A stretch of 64,000 bases of DNA from Rickettsiales bacterium (GCA_035765535.1 DASTXE010000003.1:310001-374000); one strand, 5' to 3'. Counted from the stretch's first letter, positions 45,302 to 53,045 are shown. The notes: generated from the letters alone by a model not told the origin. A program made the numbers and translations.

Positions 45302-45682
45302 TTAACGAGGACGATGCGTTGTATGAAGCACTTCCTTCACCGTAGCAGCATATTGGCTGACATAGATAGACCAGCAGAATACAGGCGTGATCGCAACAAG
45401 TGCGGCTACGATAATCCAGGTGGAAATATAGGCCGGAAAGAGCAGCGCGATGAATGACGCCAGCAGCGTTTTGAAAACCCACTCATTGGTTTTAACCGCG
45501 GTGGATTGGTGCTGCTTAATCCTTTCATCCACCTCATGCCAGAACGTATCCTGTGCGTCTTTTCGGAAAGTATTGCGATAGATCGTCGCATGCATGCGCG
45601 CAAAATGTTTGCTGATATAATATGCAATGATCATCAGCACGAGCGCGGCAAGCACGAATGGGGCGTGGAGTATCATAAACAC
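45302..45682 (-). CDS. Small membrane protein, 126 aa
   Basis: Unrecognised. Two hydrophobic regions, residues 1-22 (FMILHAPFVLAALVLMIIAYY) and about 70-105 (LLASFIALLFPAYISTWIIV and what follows), enclose a charged cytoplasmic or periplasmic loop with HATIYRNTFRKDAQDTFWHE. The ATG at 45682 is preceded by a GAAAGAGAG purine run. It lies 28 bp downstream of the DUF2235 gene on the same strand, so the two are probably one operon, and it may anchor or modulate that hydrolase. This link rests only on spacing. Confidence 0.6.
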   Translation of the reverse strand: MFMILHAPFVLAALVLMIIAYYISKHFARMHATIYRNTFRKDAQDTFWHEVDERIKQHQSTAVKTNEWVFKTLLASFIALLFPAYISTWIIVAALVAITPVFCWSIYVSQYAATVKEVLHTTHRPR

Positions 45683-45710
45683 TCTCTTTCATAATGTGGC
45701 GATAGGCAGA

Positions 45711-46739
45711 TTATCCCATTACGTCTTCAATCTTCAAGGCATAAGGAGTCACGGCAAAAATCGGCTCGCAATTGAGCGGCTTGTAGGAAGGCATTTTCTG
45801 CGTGCGTATTAGCACGCTGTTAGCCATTGTCATATCGGGCGTGATGATATCGATGATATCACGCATCCTCGGCGCTCCCCAGGTCTTTTTCCAGGATTCA
45901 TGTGCCGGTGCGAGCGCATTCGCTTCCGCAAGCGTAGTGCAGCTTGTAAAACTGTCCGCATTAAATAGCACGCCTTCCTCTTTCGCCCTGTGCATCATCC
46001 ATGCAAGCGGGATTTCGGAAAGTCCGCAATCCGCATAACCTCCTCCCACATCGCAGTGCACTCCGGCAAACCAGGTCTGCCGTAGTTTTTGTCCCGGACG
46101 AGTGGGGCCGTTCCATAATGTAGGAGGAAATTCTTTGCGCCGTTCGTCAACAGATAATGCCTGATATGCCGCATCGACATTGGGATGCAGGGTCGTATCC
46201 AGAAAACCATAAATTTTGGTGTCAAAGCCTTCAAAAATATCGCCGGGAATACCGAGCGAGCCGACCGTATCCCACACGCCGATCATAGCGATAGTAATTT
46301 CACGATTGCCATATTGTTTCCGGACGGCTTCCAGTTGCGCGCTGTTGCGGCTGCGGTAAGCGCTTAATACATCCGAACTGGTGCTGGCGGTGATGAGGCT
46401 TTTATCCGGCAAACCGCAGGCTGCAATCATTCCGGCAAGACTGCGCACTGTATAGGCGCCGCGGCTGAAGCCGAAAAAATAGAGGCGGTCGCCCTCATTA
46501 TAATGTTGAGCGATGTAATCGTACCCATTCTTGATTTTCTCGAACAGGCCCACACCGAAAAAACCGCCCATAAACTTTTCGACACGGTTGCCGTCTGCCC
46601 CTATGCCGTCATCGTAATGAGTAATTTGTGCATCGGACTGCTCAAGTGCGTTGAATAATTTTGCGACGTTACTGAGAGGCTTTTTATCCGGCAGGTCGGT
46701 ATCCCATGTGCCGTCCGCACAGAAAATGATATTGGCCAT
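45711..46739 (-). CDS. DUF2235 alpha/beta hydrolase
   Basis: A 342-aa protein of the DUF2235 family, a serine hydrolase fold that includes Tle1-type phospholipases. NIIFCADGTWDTDLPDKK at the start and the nucleophile elbow YFFGFSRGAYTVRSLAGMI near 90-108 (G-x-S-x-G with the family's Arg) are clear. WFAGVHCDVGGGYADCGLSE near 219 carries the acid/His region. No type VI secretion or immunity gene lies near, and the family also has ordinary lipases, so I do not call it an effector. It is divergent from the P450 operon across 212 bp and may share its control. Confidence 0.88.
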   Translation of the reverse strand: MANIIFCADGTWDTDLPDKKPLSNVAKLFNALEQSDAQITHYDDGIGADGNRVEKFMGGFFGVGLFEKIKNGYDYIAQHYNEGDRLYFFGFSRGAYTVRSLAGMIAACGLPDKSLITASTSSDVLSAYRSRNSAQLEAVRKQYGNREITIAMIGVWDTVGSLGIPGDIFEGFDTKIYGFLDTTLHPNVDAAYQALSVDERRKEFPPTLWNGPTRPGQKLRQTWFAGVHCDVGGGYADCGLSEIPLAWMMHRAKEEGVLFNADSFTSCTTLAEANALAPAHESWKKTWGAPRMRDIIDIITPDMTMANSVLIRTQKMPSYKPLNCEPIFAVTPYALKIEDVMG

Positions 46740-46951
46740 GTATGTTCGAATGGTTAGTTATATTGTATAGAGAAATGCGCGCGACTATATGCTGCCAGCA
46801 CAGGATATGCAATAACCGTAAGTTGAAATACAACCATCTGTTGCAGTTTTGCAATTGCGCGCGAATATATTCCAAAAACGAAAAGGCTCAATTGAAAAGC
46901 ATGAACGGCAATGCTACAGGTCAGCCGATAATCTCTCTTAATGGTTGAACA
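46740..46951. promoter_or_regulatory. Divergent promoter region with paired direct repeats
   Basis: The gap between the DUF2235 gene and the P450 operon holds two 15-bp direct repeats that differ at one base: TGCGCGCGACTATAT at 46776-46790 and TGCGCGCGAATATAT at 46856-46870, 80 bp apart start to start. Such pairs often bind one regulator at two sites. The P450 start at 46952 has a poor ribosome site. A 15-codon frame (46901-46948) ends three bases before it and might couple translation, but support for that is thin. Confidence 0.5.
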
Positions 46952-48151
46952 ATGGCATTGAAAGATACATTACAGGCGTTTGCGCTAAAACACCTTCCTT
47001 TCGCGTTCTGTCTGTTGCGTAATATTAAGCCTGTTCTGACCTTCGGCGACCTTACGATTGTGAGCCGGTTTGCGGATGTGCAGGAAGTGCTGTCGCGACC
47101 GGATGTGTTCGGTGTGACCTATGCGCAGAAAATGGGAGTGGTGACGGCAGGCAGTAATTTCTTCCTCGGAATGGATAACACGCCGACTTATATGCGCGAT
47201 GTTTCGAACATGCGCATCCTGATCTGCCGCGAGGATATTGACAGCATCATCATGCCGATGATCGAGCGGCTGTGCAGGGAAGTGCTTTCGGGGCGCACGC
47301 GCGAGCTTGACGTGGTGAAAGATCTGGGCGGTGCAGTGCCGGCACGCTTCGTCAAGGAATATATGGGGGTTCCGGGTACAAGCGAGGCCGAATTGATCGA
47401 CTGGACGACTTATCTCTTTCAATATCTTTTTGCTCCGAAAAATCCCAAGGAAGTGGATGACAAGGCCGTTACTGATGCTGCAAAACTGCGAGCCTATCTT
47501 GATGATCTGATTGCGAAGCGCAAAGCCGCAGGTGTTACAGGGGATGATACGATAGCACGTTCGTTGGCCCTGCAGACATCCGGTACGCCCGGTATGACAG
47601 ATGTAGATATTCGCAACAATATGATCGGCATCATCATCGGCGCGATTCCGACTACATCCAAATGCGTGGCGCTCGTGATCGACTATCTGCTGGATCATCC
47701 TGATCTGCTGGCTGCAGCACATGAGGCGGCGCTGCGTGATGACAACGCGCTCATGCGTAAATACGTGCTGGAATCGCTGCGCCTCAATCCGTTCTCACCC
47801 GGTATCTTCCGTATCACGAATGAAGATTATACCGTGGCGGCAGGCTCGTTCCATGCGACCAAAATCCGCAAAGGCGAAAAAGTCGTGGTGTTGACTCAGT
47901 CTGCAATGCTGGACGGCAGGCAGGTGAAGTCGCCGTGCCGCTTCAGGCTCGACCGCCCGGATTACCAGTATATGCATTTCGGCTATGGCATGCATACCTG
48001 CTTTGGCCAGTATATTAACATGGCGCAGATTCCCCTTATCGTGAAAGCTATCCTGAAACTGCCGAACCTGCGGCGCAAGGGCGGCGAGGAAGGCAAGATA
48101 CAGAGCCGCGACGGATTCCCCACTAGCCTGAAAGTGGAGTTCGGTGCGTAA
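46952..48151 (+). CDS. Cytochrome P450
   Basis: A 399-aa soluble bacterial P450. The heme-thiolate loop is FGYGMHTCFGQYIN, with Cys350 as ligand, and the K-helix ExxR is E274-S-L-R277. The I-helix reads IIIGAIPTTSK near 228-237: the conserved Thr is present, but the acidic residue before it is Pro, and the usual A-G pair is swapped to G-A. That weakens the proton relay for oxygen activation and would suit an enzyme that uses a peroxide or hydroperoxide. No ferredoxin or reductase gene is adjacent. It heads a four-gene operon with two related proteins and a DyP-type peroxidase. The substrate is unknown. A fatty acid or lipid hydroperoxide is one guess. Confidence 0.93.
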   Translation: MALKDTLQAFALKHLPFAFCLLRNIKPVLTFGDLTIVSRFADVQEVLSRPDVFGVTYAQKMGVVTAGSNFFLGMDNTPTYMRDVSNMRILICREDIDSIIMPMIERLCREVLSGRTRELDVVKDLGGAVPARFVKEYMGVPGTSEAELIDWTTYLFQYLFAPKNPKEVDDKAVTDAAKLRAYLDDLIAKRKAAGVTGDDTIARSLALQTSGTPGMTDVDIRNNMIGIIIGAIPTTSKCVALVIDYLLDHPDLLAAAHEAALRDDNALMRKYVLESLRLNPFSPGIFRITNEDYTVAAGSFHATKIRKGEKVVVLTQSAMLDGRQVKSPCRFRLDRPDYQYMHFGYGMHTCFGQYINMAQIPLIVKAILKLPNLRRKGGEEGKIQSRDGFPTSLKVEFGA

Positions 48152-48199
48152 CATGCAAAGAAAAGCAGTGCGTGGATACGCGGAGGAATTTTATATGAC

Positions 48200-48256
48200 G
48201 CCCCCTTTAGAGGGGGTAGGCGAAGCCGTAGGGGGCGATGCACTCGCCACCTCTAA
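48200..48256. repeat. Dispersed repeat B, copy 2
   Basis: Same element as 17130-17186: the hairpin CCCCCT-TTAG-AGGGGG, a small variable hairpin (GGC-GAA-GCC), and GGGGGCGA facing TCGCCACC with one mismatch. It sits inside the P450 operon, between the P450 and the first companion gene, so it would lie in the polycistronic mRNA and could tune expression of the distal genes. Confidence 0.65.
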
Positions 48257-48274
48257 ATTATAGGAATAAACACT

Positions 48275-48949
48275 ATGTCCAATATCGCCGGAAAATCCTA
48301 TGCCATGAATGTCGTCACGCCCATCCGCTGGTGGACGCGCTGGTTCAACCGCGGCATTTTTCTTGCTGTGACCATCGGGACAAAAGTCTCCATTCCGCTC
48401 TTTACGCCTTTCATTATCAGCAAGCTCAAGGGGCTGATGACACTGTCGCTTATTCATTATGCGCGCTGGGCCATTGTAAGGCCGTGTGATTTTCCGCATC
48501 TGGATGCTTCCCAGCCGCGCGAGACGATCAAATACAGCTATATGTTCTTCTTCAGCAATTTCAATGGCAGCTGGACGCAATATGTCGATTCATTCCATAT
48601 GGCCATTCCGACCGGCCTGAACCTGTTCTGGAAATGGAACGTGCGCTACCCCGGTTCCGTGCCGTTGTCGCCGTTTCATTCCTATATTACGTATAACCAG
48701 ATATGGACGAATCATTACTATAATGCCTATCCGCTGGCTGCCTCCAACGATGTTAAGGCCGCCAAAGAGCTCAGGGATGGGCTGCTGGATTTCGTGAGCA
48801 AAACACGCGGCACCACGCCGGAGGATTTTAAAAAACGCTATGACGCATTCCTCAATGCGATGCAGAGCAATATCAGCATGATGGAACCGACGCCGATCGT
48901 AAGCCTCGCAACGCAGGCCGTCTTGGCGCGGCGTCAGACAGCAGCATAA
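48275..48949 (+). CDS. P450/DyP-operon protein A, 224 aa, unknown family
   Basis: I cannot name a family. The ATG follows AGGAA. Residues 28-60 hold a moderately hydrophobic stretch (GIFLAVTIGTKVSIPLFTPF), so the protein may sit at a membrane. It is a distant homologue of the next protein: without gaps, Y89, F92, N95, F96, G98, Y103, W119, F134, Y137, Q142 and N150 here line up with Y78, F81, N84, F85, G87, Y92, W108, F123, Y126, Q131 and N139 there. No catalytic motif is evident. The shared aromatic-rich core (FSNFNGSWTQYVDSF) could bind a hydrophobic substrate or heme. It lies 123 bp after the P450 gene and 17 bp before protein B. Confidence 0.8.
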   Translation: MSNIAGKSYAMNVVTPIRWWTRWFNRGIFLAVTIGTKVSIPLFTPFIISKLKGLMTLSLIHYARWAIVRPCDFPHLDASQPRETIKYSYMFFFSNFNGSWTQYVDSFHMAIPTGLNLFWKWNVRYPGSVPLSPFHSYITYNQIWTNHYYNAYPLAASNDVKAAKELRDGLLDFVSKTRGTTPEDFKKRYDAFLNAMQSNISMMEPTPIVSLATQAVLARRQTAA

Positions 48950-48966
48950 CGGGAAGGAAAAACACC

Positions 48967-49602
48967 ATGGCAAATACAGCAGCAGGCGCATACGGCCTGA
49001 CATTATTATGCCCTATCAAGGGCGATATTGACGGGGCATGCTGCGGCAATATCGTGCGCAACCGCTTAGAGGCGCTTCCGCTGGATGCATTGAGCCCGAT
49101 GGCGAAAGTGCCGAACACCTATCTGTGCCGGTTTTATGTACTCGACGATGTGTTCTACGAAAGCTATCCGGCATGCGAGGAGCATCTGAAGTCGCGCTAC
49201 CTTGTGTTCTGCGCAAACTTCCATGGCGATCTCGATACTTACCTGGAGGGAATGTGGCGCAATGCCGAGCGGGATATCCGTTCCATCTGGGAATATTGCG
49301 TAGCGTTCGAGCATGTGCGCAGCGTGAATGACTTCATTGCCTACGTTAAACGCTGCCAGGTCAATAACGATCTGTTCTTCAACGGCTCCAACGGCGCACC
49401 GCTGGCAGAACAGCTCAAATCGCTTTACCTCAAGCAGGAATTCTCACGCTTTGTGTATGACAATTACGGCAAGAGCGCTGTGGAACTGCAGGCGGCATTC
49501 GAGAAATTCATCAGCGCCGTACAGCCGGAAAACCTGGCAGGGCCGACCTGGACTCCGGGCATGACGCAGGAAAACCCGCAGCATCATTACAACAAGTTAT
49601 AG
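48967..49602 (+). CDS. P450/DyP-operon protein B, 211 aa, unknown family
   Basis: Homologue of the preceding protein (shared pattern Y-x2-F-x2-NF-x-G-x4-Y-x15-W-x14-F-x2-Y-x4-Q), lacking the hydrophobic N-terminal part and looking soluble. It carries several Cys residues (CPIKGD, GACCGN, LCRF, ACEEH, FCANF, EYCVAF, KRCQ), some of which might bind metal or form disulfides, although it has no export signal. AGGAAAAACACC precedes the ATG. It is followed by the peroxidase gene after 14 bp. A two-subunit complex with protein A, or successive binding of the same ligand, is an inference from homology and adjacency. Confidence 0.8.
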   Translation: MANTAAGAYGLTLLCPIKGDIDGACCGNIVRNRLEALPLDALSPMAKVPNTYLCRFYVLDDVFYESYPACEEHLKSRYLVFCANFHGDLDTYLEGMWRNAERDIRSIWEYCVAFEHVRSVNDFIAYVKRCQVNNDLFFNGSNGAPLAEQLKSLYLKQEFSRFVYDNYGKSAVELQAAFEKFISAVQPENLAGPTWTPGMTQENPQHHYNKL

Positions 49603-49616
49603 GATAAGGGGCGGCG

Positions 49617-51227
49617 ATGAATAATAGCATCTCTCTCGATTTGGCGGATATACAGGGCAATATCATAAAGTCCTATGGACGTTATGGTTTTCCGTATGCG
49701 CGCTATATTCTGTTTAGCGTGCATGACGGCGATGCAGGACGCAAATTTGTTCGCGAACTGACACCACTGGTGACAACGGCGGTCGCATGGAAACAAAAGG
49801 AAGGCGCTGAGGGACTGCATAAGCCAGATAGCACGCTTAATATCGCCTTCACTTATCACGGTCTTAAAAGCCTGGGGCTATGCGATGAAAGTCTGCATAG
49901 TTTCCCATCGGATTTTACCGAGGGCATGAGAACACGCCGCGAAATTCTCGGGGATGATCAGAAAAGCGCGCCGGAATATTGGGACCCGGTCTGGTGCCAC
50001 GAAGAACATCGTGTAGCAATATGGGTGGCCATCAATGCGCAGAGCATGGAAGCGCTGGAAAAAGCCTATGCTGTTTTGCAGCAGAAACTGACTCTTGTAG
50101 GCCCCGGTGTTATCCAGCTACACGGACACCGCGGTGAAAACGGCGCGGATAATCTGCCCTATCAGGAAGCGGCGGCGTTATTCGATGACGCAGGCAAAGT
50201 GACGCCCAAGGAACATTTCGGCTATACGGACGGCATCAGCGATCCGTTCTTTAAAGGCACCGGAGAAAACCCGGCTTATGTACTAGGTGCAGGCAAGCCT
50301 AACGGGCGTAATCCGGCCTCGCCGTTCGGATGGGATGCGTTGGAACCCGGTGAATTCATCATGGGGCTGCGTGACGAAGCGAAGGAACAATCGGCAACGC
50401 CGAGCCCGTATTTGCTGGGGAAGAACGGCACATTCATGGTGTACCGCAAGCTGCATGAAAATGTCGGCTCTTTCAACTCCTATCTGGAACAGGAAGCAGC
50501 GCGTCATCCGGAGAATGATAAGGAATTGATCGCGGCCAAGTTCGCAGGCCGTTGGCGCAACGGCGCGCCGCTGGCATTGTTTCCACAAGAAAAAGAAGCT
50601 GATGCGTTCATGAAAGAGCTGCAGGATACACGCCACGCCTTGCATAATGCGCGCGGCATGCTGCAGGAAGCGGAACTGGAAATCAAATACCTGACGCTGC
50701 TGAGCAAGCTTGTGGGTTTTGATTATAAAGACGATCTGCAGGGAAGCCGCTGCCCGCTCGGCGCGCATATCCGCCGTGCCAACCCGCGCGGCAGCCTTGA
50801 GTTCGGCCAGAAAGACGCGTTCAATACGCCCGGTGCATTATCCAATCGTCGCCGCATCCTTCGCCGCGGCCTGCCTTACGGTAACGCATCCGATAAAACG
50901 GATAACGGCAATCACGGTATTATCTTCATGGCACTCGCAGCCAGCATCTCCCGCCAGTTTGAATTCGTGCAGCAGCAATGGATCAACTACAGCAACGATT
51001 TCAAGCTCGCCAACGAGAAAGACCCGCTGACGGGTAATAATGCCTGCGACAAAGAAGGCAACGGGCAGGGAAGAATGCAGTTTCCGGCGGAGCCGGGATC
51101 CGGCAAATCGCCGCATTTCTGCAAGGGCATCCCGCGCTTCATCGAAACGCGCGGCGGCGAATATTTCTTCATCCCCAGTTTGACTGCACTGAATATGATC
51201 GGCAACGGCACCGTCGATCCGACATAG
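49617..51227 (+). CDS. DyP-type heme peroxidase
   Basis: A 536-aa dye-decolorising-type peroxidase. The distal GxxDG motif is FGYTDGISDP with Asp205, and the proximal heme ligand is His384 in CPLGAHIRRANPR. The Arg-rich RRRILRRG at 411-418 provides the distal Arg. It has no Tat signal and no encapsulin targeting tail, so it is probably cytoplasmic and belongs to the longer DyP class rather than the EfeB type. AAGGGG precedes the ATG by six bases. It ends the P450 operon. Together the genes suggest peroxide-dependent oxidation of one substrate by two heme enzymes. Confidence 0.93.
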   Translation: MNNSISLDLADIQGNIIKSYGRYGFPYARYILFSVHDGDAGRKFVRELTPLVTTAVAWKQKEGAEGLHKPDSTLNIAFTYHGLKSLGLCDESLHSFPSDFTEGMRTRREILGDDQKSAPEYWDPVWCHEEHRVAIWVAINAQSMEALEKAYAVLQQKLTLVGPGVIQLHGHRGENGADNLPYQEAAALFDDAGKVTPKEHFGYTDGISDPFFKGTGENPAYVLGAGKPNGRNPASPFGWDALEPGEFIMGLRDEAKEQSATPSPYLLGKNGTFMVYRKLHENVGSFNSYLEQEAARHPENDKELIAAKFAGRWRNGAPLALFPQEKEADAFMKELQDTRHALHNARGMLQEAELEIKYLTLLSKLVGFDYKDDLQGSRCPLGAHIRRANPRGSLEFGQKDAFNTPGALSNRRRILRRGLPYGNASDKTDNGNHGIIFMALAASISRQFEFVQQQWINYSNDFKLANEKDPLTGNNACDKEGNGQGRMQFPAEPGSGKSPHFCKGIPRFIETRGGEYFFIPSLTALNMIGNGTVDPT

Positions 51228-51247
51228 TGGAGTGTTTTACCAGCTGT

Positions 51248-51319
51248 GTCATGCCGTGGCTTGACCACGGCATCTAAGAATTGTTAGCAGGAGATACCGC
51301 GATCAAGTCGCGGTATGAC
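51248..51319. repeat. Two-hairpin palindromic repeat
   Basis: ATGCCGTGG-CTTGA-CCACGGCAT at 51251-51273 and ATACCGCGA-TCAAG-TCGCGGTAT at 51294-51316 are two perfect 9-bp hairpins of related sequence, bounded by GTCAT on the left and ATGAC on the right. The unit is of the GTCATnCCGCGACTTGATCGCGGnAT kind that is common between genes in alphaproteobacteria. It lies 20 bp behind the DyP gene and could end that operon's mRNA. Confidence 0.7.
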
Positions 51320-51372
51320 GAAGGGCTAAACGTAGGTGGGCGAGCGTGGACCACAGTCAGTAGACTGGTGCT

Positions 51373-51433
51373 CTTTAGTCGCCGAAGGCGTTAGGCTCAT
51401 CGCGAAGGCCAGTAGGGCGGAGCGGGAGCAATT
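51373..51433. repeat. Dispersed repeat A, copy 2
   Basis: Matches 7610-7668 from CTTTAGTCGC to GAGCAATT with about a dozen differences. The internal hairpin is CGCC-GAA-GGCG against CGC-GTA-GCG in copy 1, a paired change. Its right end touches the stop codon of the CHAP lipoprotein gene on the minus strand, the same placement as copy 1 behind trhO. Confidence 0.6.
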
Positions 51434-51939
51434 CAATTAGGATAAATAAACCCATACGCGGCATACGGAAACCCGAAAACGTTTTGCTCGTCGTTCCACA
51501 GGCGCACGGAAGTCCAGTCATTATTGGGTGAAATATCCAGTACGCGCATGGAGTCATAAATAATATGGCGGCTTTTGCTGCTATGACCCCAATTGCTGTG
51601 TGTGACATCAATACTGCGCCGGTCTACAACATTTTTTACCACGGCCACATGCCCATGCGGCATACGGGAACTGCCCTTCAGAACGAGCACGGATCCCTTC
51701 TCGGGCACATGGCCGCGCCGGTAGCGGCCAGCAGCTTTATACCACCAGCTTCCGGCATCACCGTAAAGATCAACGCCTGAAGCATCGCGTGCATAAAGCG
51801 CGCATTGGGTGATGTCCGAAGCGTAATGCCCTGATGCGTAATCATGATGGAAGCCGCCTGAAGGGCCGCACGCTGCTACCAGTAGCAGCACCAGCAGGAA
51901 TGGCAGTGCAGCATATTTTCGACAGTAACGGCGAATCAT
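51433..51939 (-). CDS. CHAP-domain lipoprotein (cell wall amidase/endopeptidase)
   Basis: A 168-aa lipoprotein whose signal ends in LVAAC with Cys24 lipidated. I chose the ATG at 51939 because it places the hydrophobic signal at the N terminus. The frame extends to 52002, inside fabD. The CHAP domain follows: catalytic Cys46 in DITQCALYARDASG, His97 in MPHGHVAVVKN and Asn116 in VTHSNW complete the usual papain-like set. Such enzymes cut peptidoglycan cross-links or stems in the periplasm. The gene follows fabD on the same strand by 14 bp and ends in repeat A. Confidence 0.85.
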   Translation of the reverse strand: MIRRYCRKYAALPFLLVLLLVAACGPSGGFHHDYASGHYASDITQCALYARDASGVDLYGDAGSWWYKAAGRYRRGHVPEKGSVLVLKGSSRMPHGHVAVVKNVVDRRSIDVTHSNWGHSSKSRHIIYDSMRVLDISPNNDWTSVRLWNDEQNVFGFPYAAYGFIYPN

Positions 51940-51953
51940 AAGCGAAGAAAAGA

Positions 51954-52895
51954 TTAAGCCGCGACCTTGAACGCTTTGATATCTTCCACCGATGCAACGC
52001 ATGTAGCTTCCAGATTCTTATCGATACGCTTGGCAAGTCCCGTCAGCACTTTACCGACACCGATTTCCAGCACCTGCGTGACACCGAGCGTTGCTGCCTG
52101 CAGCATCGATTCACGCCAGCGTACCATACCAGTCACCTGTTCCACCAGCAATTTGCGGATGTCGTCCGGCGAATTGACAGGCTGGGCGGTAACATTCGCA
52201 ATCACGGGAAGGGAAGGAGCATTAACGGTCACGGTGGCAAGCGCGCCTGCCATAACATCGGCAGCGGGCTGCATCATCGGTGAGTGGAACGGTGCGCTGA
52301 CCGGCAGCAGCACGGAGCGTTTCGCGCCTTTTTCCTTGGCAAGCTCCACGGCTTTATTCACAGCCGCCGTTGTACCGCTGACGACGACCTGCCCCGGGGA
52401 GTTATCATTGGCGATTGCGCAGATGCCGGTTTCAGAAGCTTCCGCAACAATGGCGGCGATCTGGTCGAATTCGAGGCCAAGAATAGCGGCCATGGCGCCT
52501 TCGCCGACCGGAACGGCTTTCTGCATCGCCTTTCCGCGTGTCTTCAGCAGTCGGGCCGTATCGGCAAGCGTTAAAGAGCCTGCAGCGGCCAGTGCCGTGT
52601 ATTCACCCAGCGAGTGACCGGCGAAATAATGACCATAAGCGGTTGGATTAAAACCGGTTTCCTGTTCCAGTACGCGCAGCAGCGCAATCGAAGAGGCCAT
52701 AATCGCCGGCTGGGCGTTCTCGGTCAGTGTCAAGTCGGCTTCCGGCCCATCGAACATGATGCGGGAAAGATTCTGGCTGAGCGCGGAGTCTACTTCTTCG
52801 AACACAAGCTTTGCCGTTCCAAAGTTGGCCGCCAGCTCTTTACCCATACCGACGCTTTGTGAACCCTGTCCCGGAAATACGATCGCACGTTTCAT
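51954..52895 (-). CDS. fabD: Malonyl-CoA:ACP transacylase
   Basis: Moves the malonyl group from CoA to acyl carrier protein for fatty acid synthesis in the cytoplasm. At 313 aa it has the normal length. VFPGQGSQSVGMGKEL at 6-21, GHSLGEYTAL at 93-102 with nucleophile Ser95, and PVSAPFHSPMMQPA near 200-213 with the catalytic His are all intact. AAGGGA precedes the ATG. Unlike many genomes, fabG and acpP do not follow. Instead a CHAP lipoprotein gene follows. It is divergent from rpsF across 227 bp. Confidence 0.96.
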   Translation of the reverse strand: MKRAIVFPGQGSQSVGMGKELAANFGTAKLVFEEVDSALSQNLSRIMFDGPEADLTLTENAQPAIMASSIALLRVLEQETGFNPTAYGHYFAGHSLGEYTALAAAGSLTLADTARLLKTRGKAMQKAVPVGEGAMAAILGLEFDQIAAIVAEASETGICAIANDNSPGQVVVSGTTAAVNKAVELAKEKGAKRSVLLPVSAPFHSPMMQPAADVMAGALATVTVNAPSLPVIANVTAQPVNSPDDIRKLLVEQVTGMVRWRESMLQAATLGVTQVLEIGVGKVLTGLAKRIDKNLEATCVASVEDIKAFKVAA

Positions 52896-53045
52896 ATATT
52901 CATTCCCTTATATATAGTGTATATCACGCTGTAAGCCTATGCTCTGCGCGTGTCCAGTGCCTAGTAAAGGGTAAAAGGTTTTTTGGCAATAAACAATTGT
53001 TAATAATCTGGAATATCACGATAAACATGTATTCCCGATTATCGC

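Noticed and set aside
45711..46739. DUF2235 protein as a type VI secretion lipase effector
   Set aside because: No VgrG, PAAR, Hcp, adaptor or immunity gene is present in the window. The family also includes ordinary hydrolases.
46901..46948. A 15-codon leader frame ending three bases before the P450 start
   Set aside because: Its ribosome site is too far away (14 bases), and the peptide shows no attenuator-like codon run. It is kept only as a remark on possible translational coupling.
51228..51433. CRISPR array from the run of repeats behind the DyP gene
   Set aside because: The repeats belong to different families, occur once each here, and have no regular spacing or cas genes.
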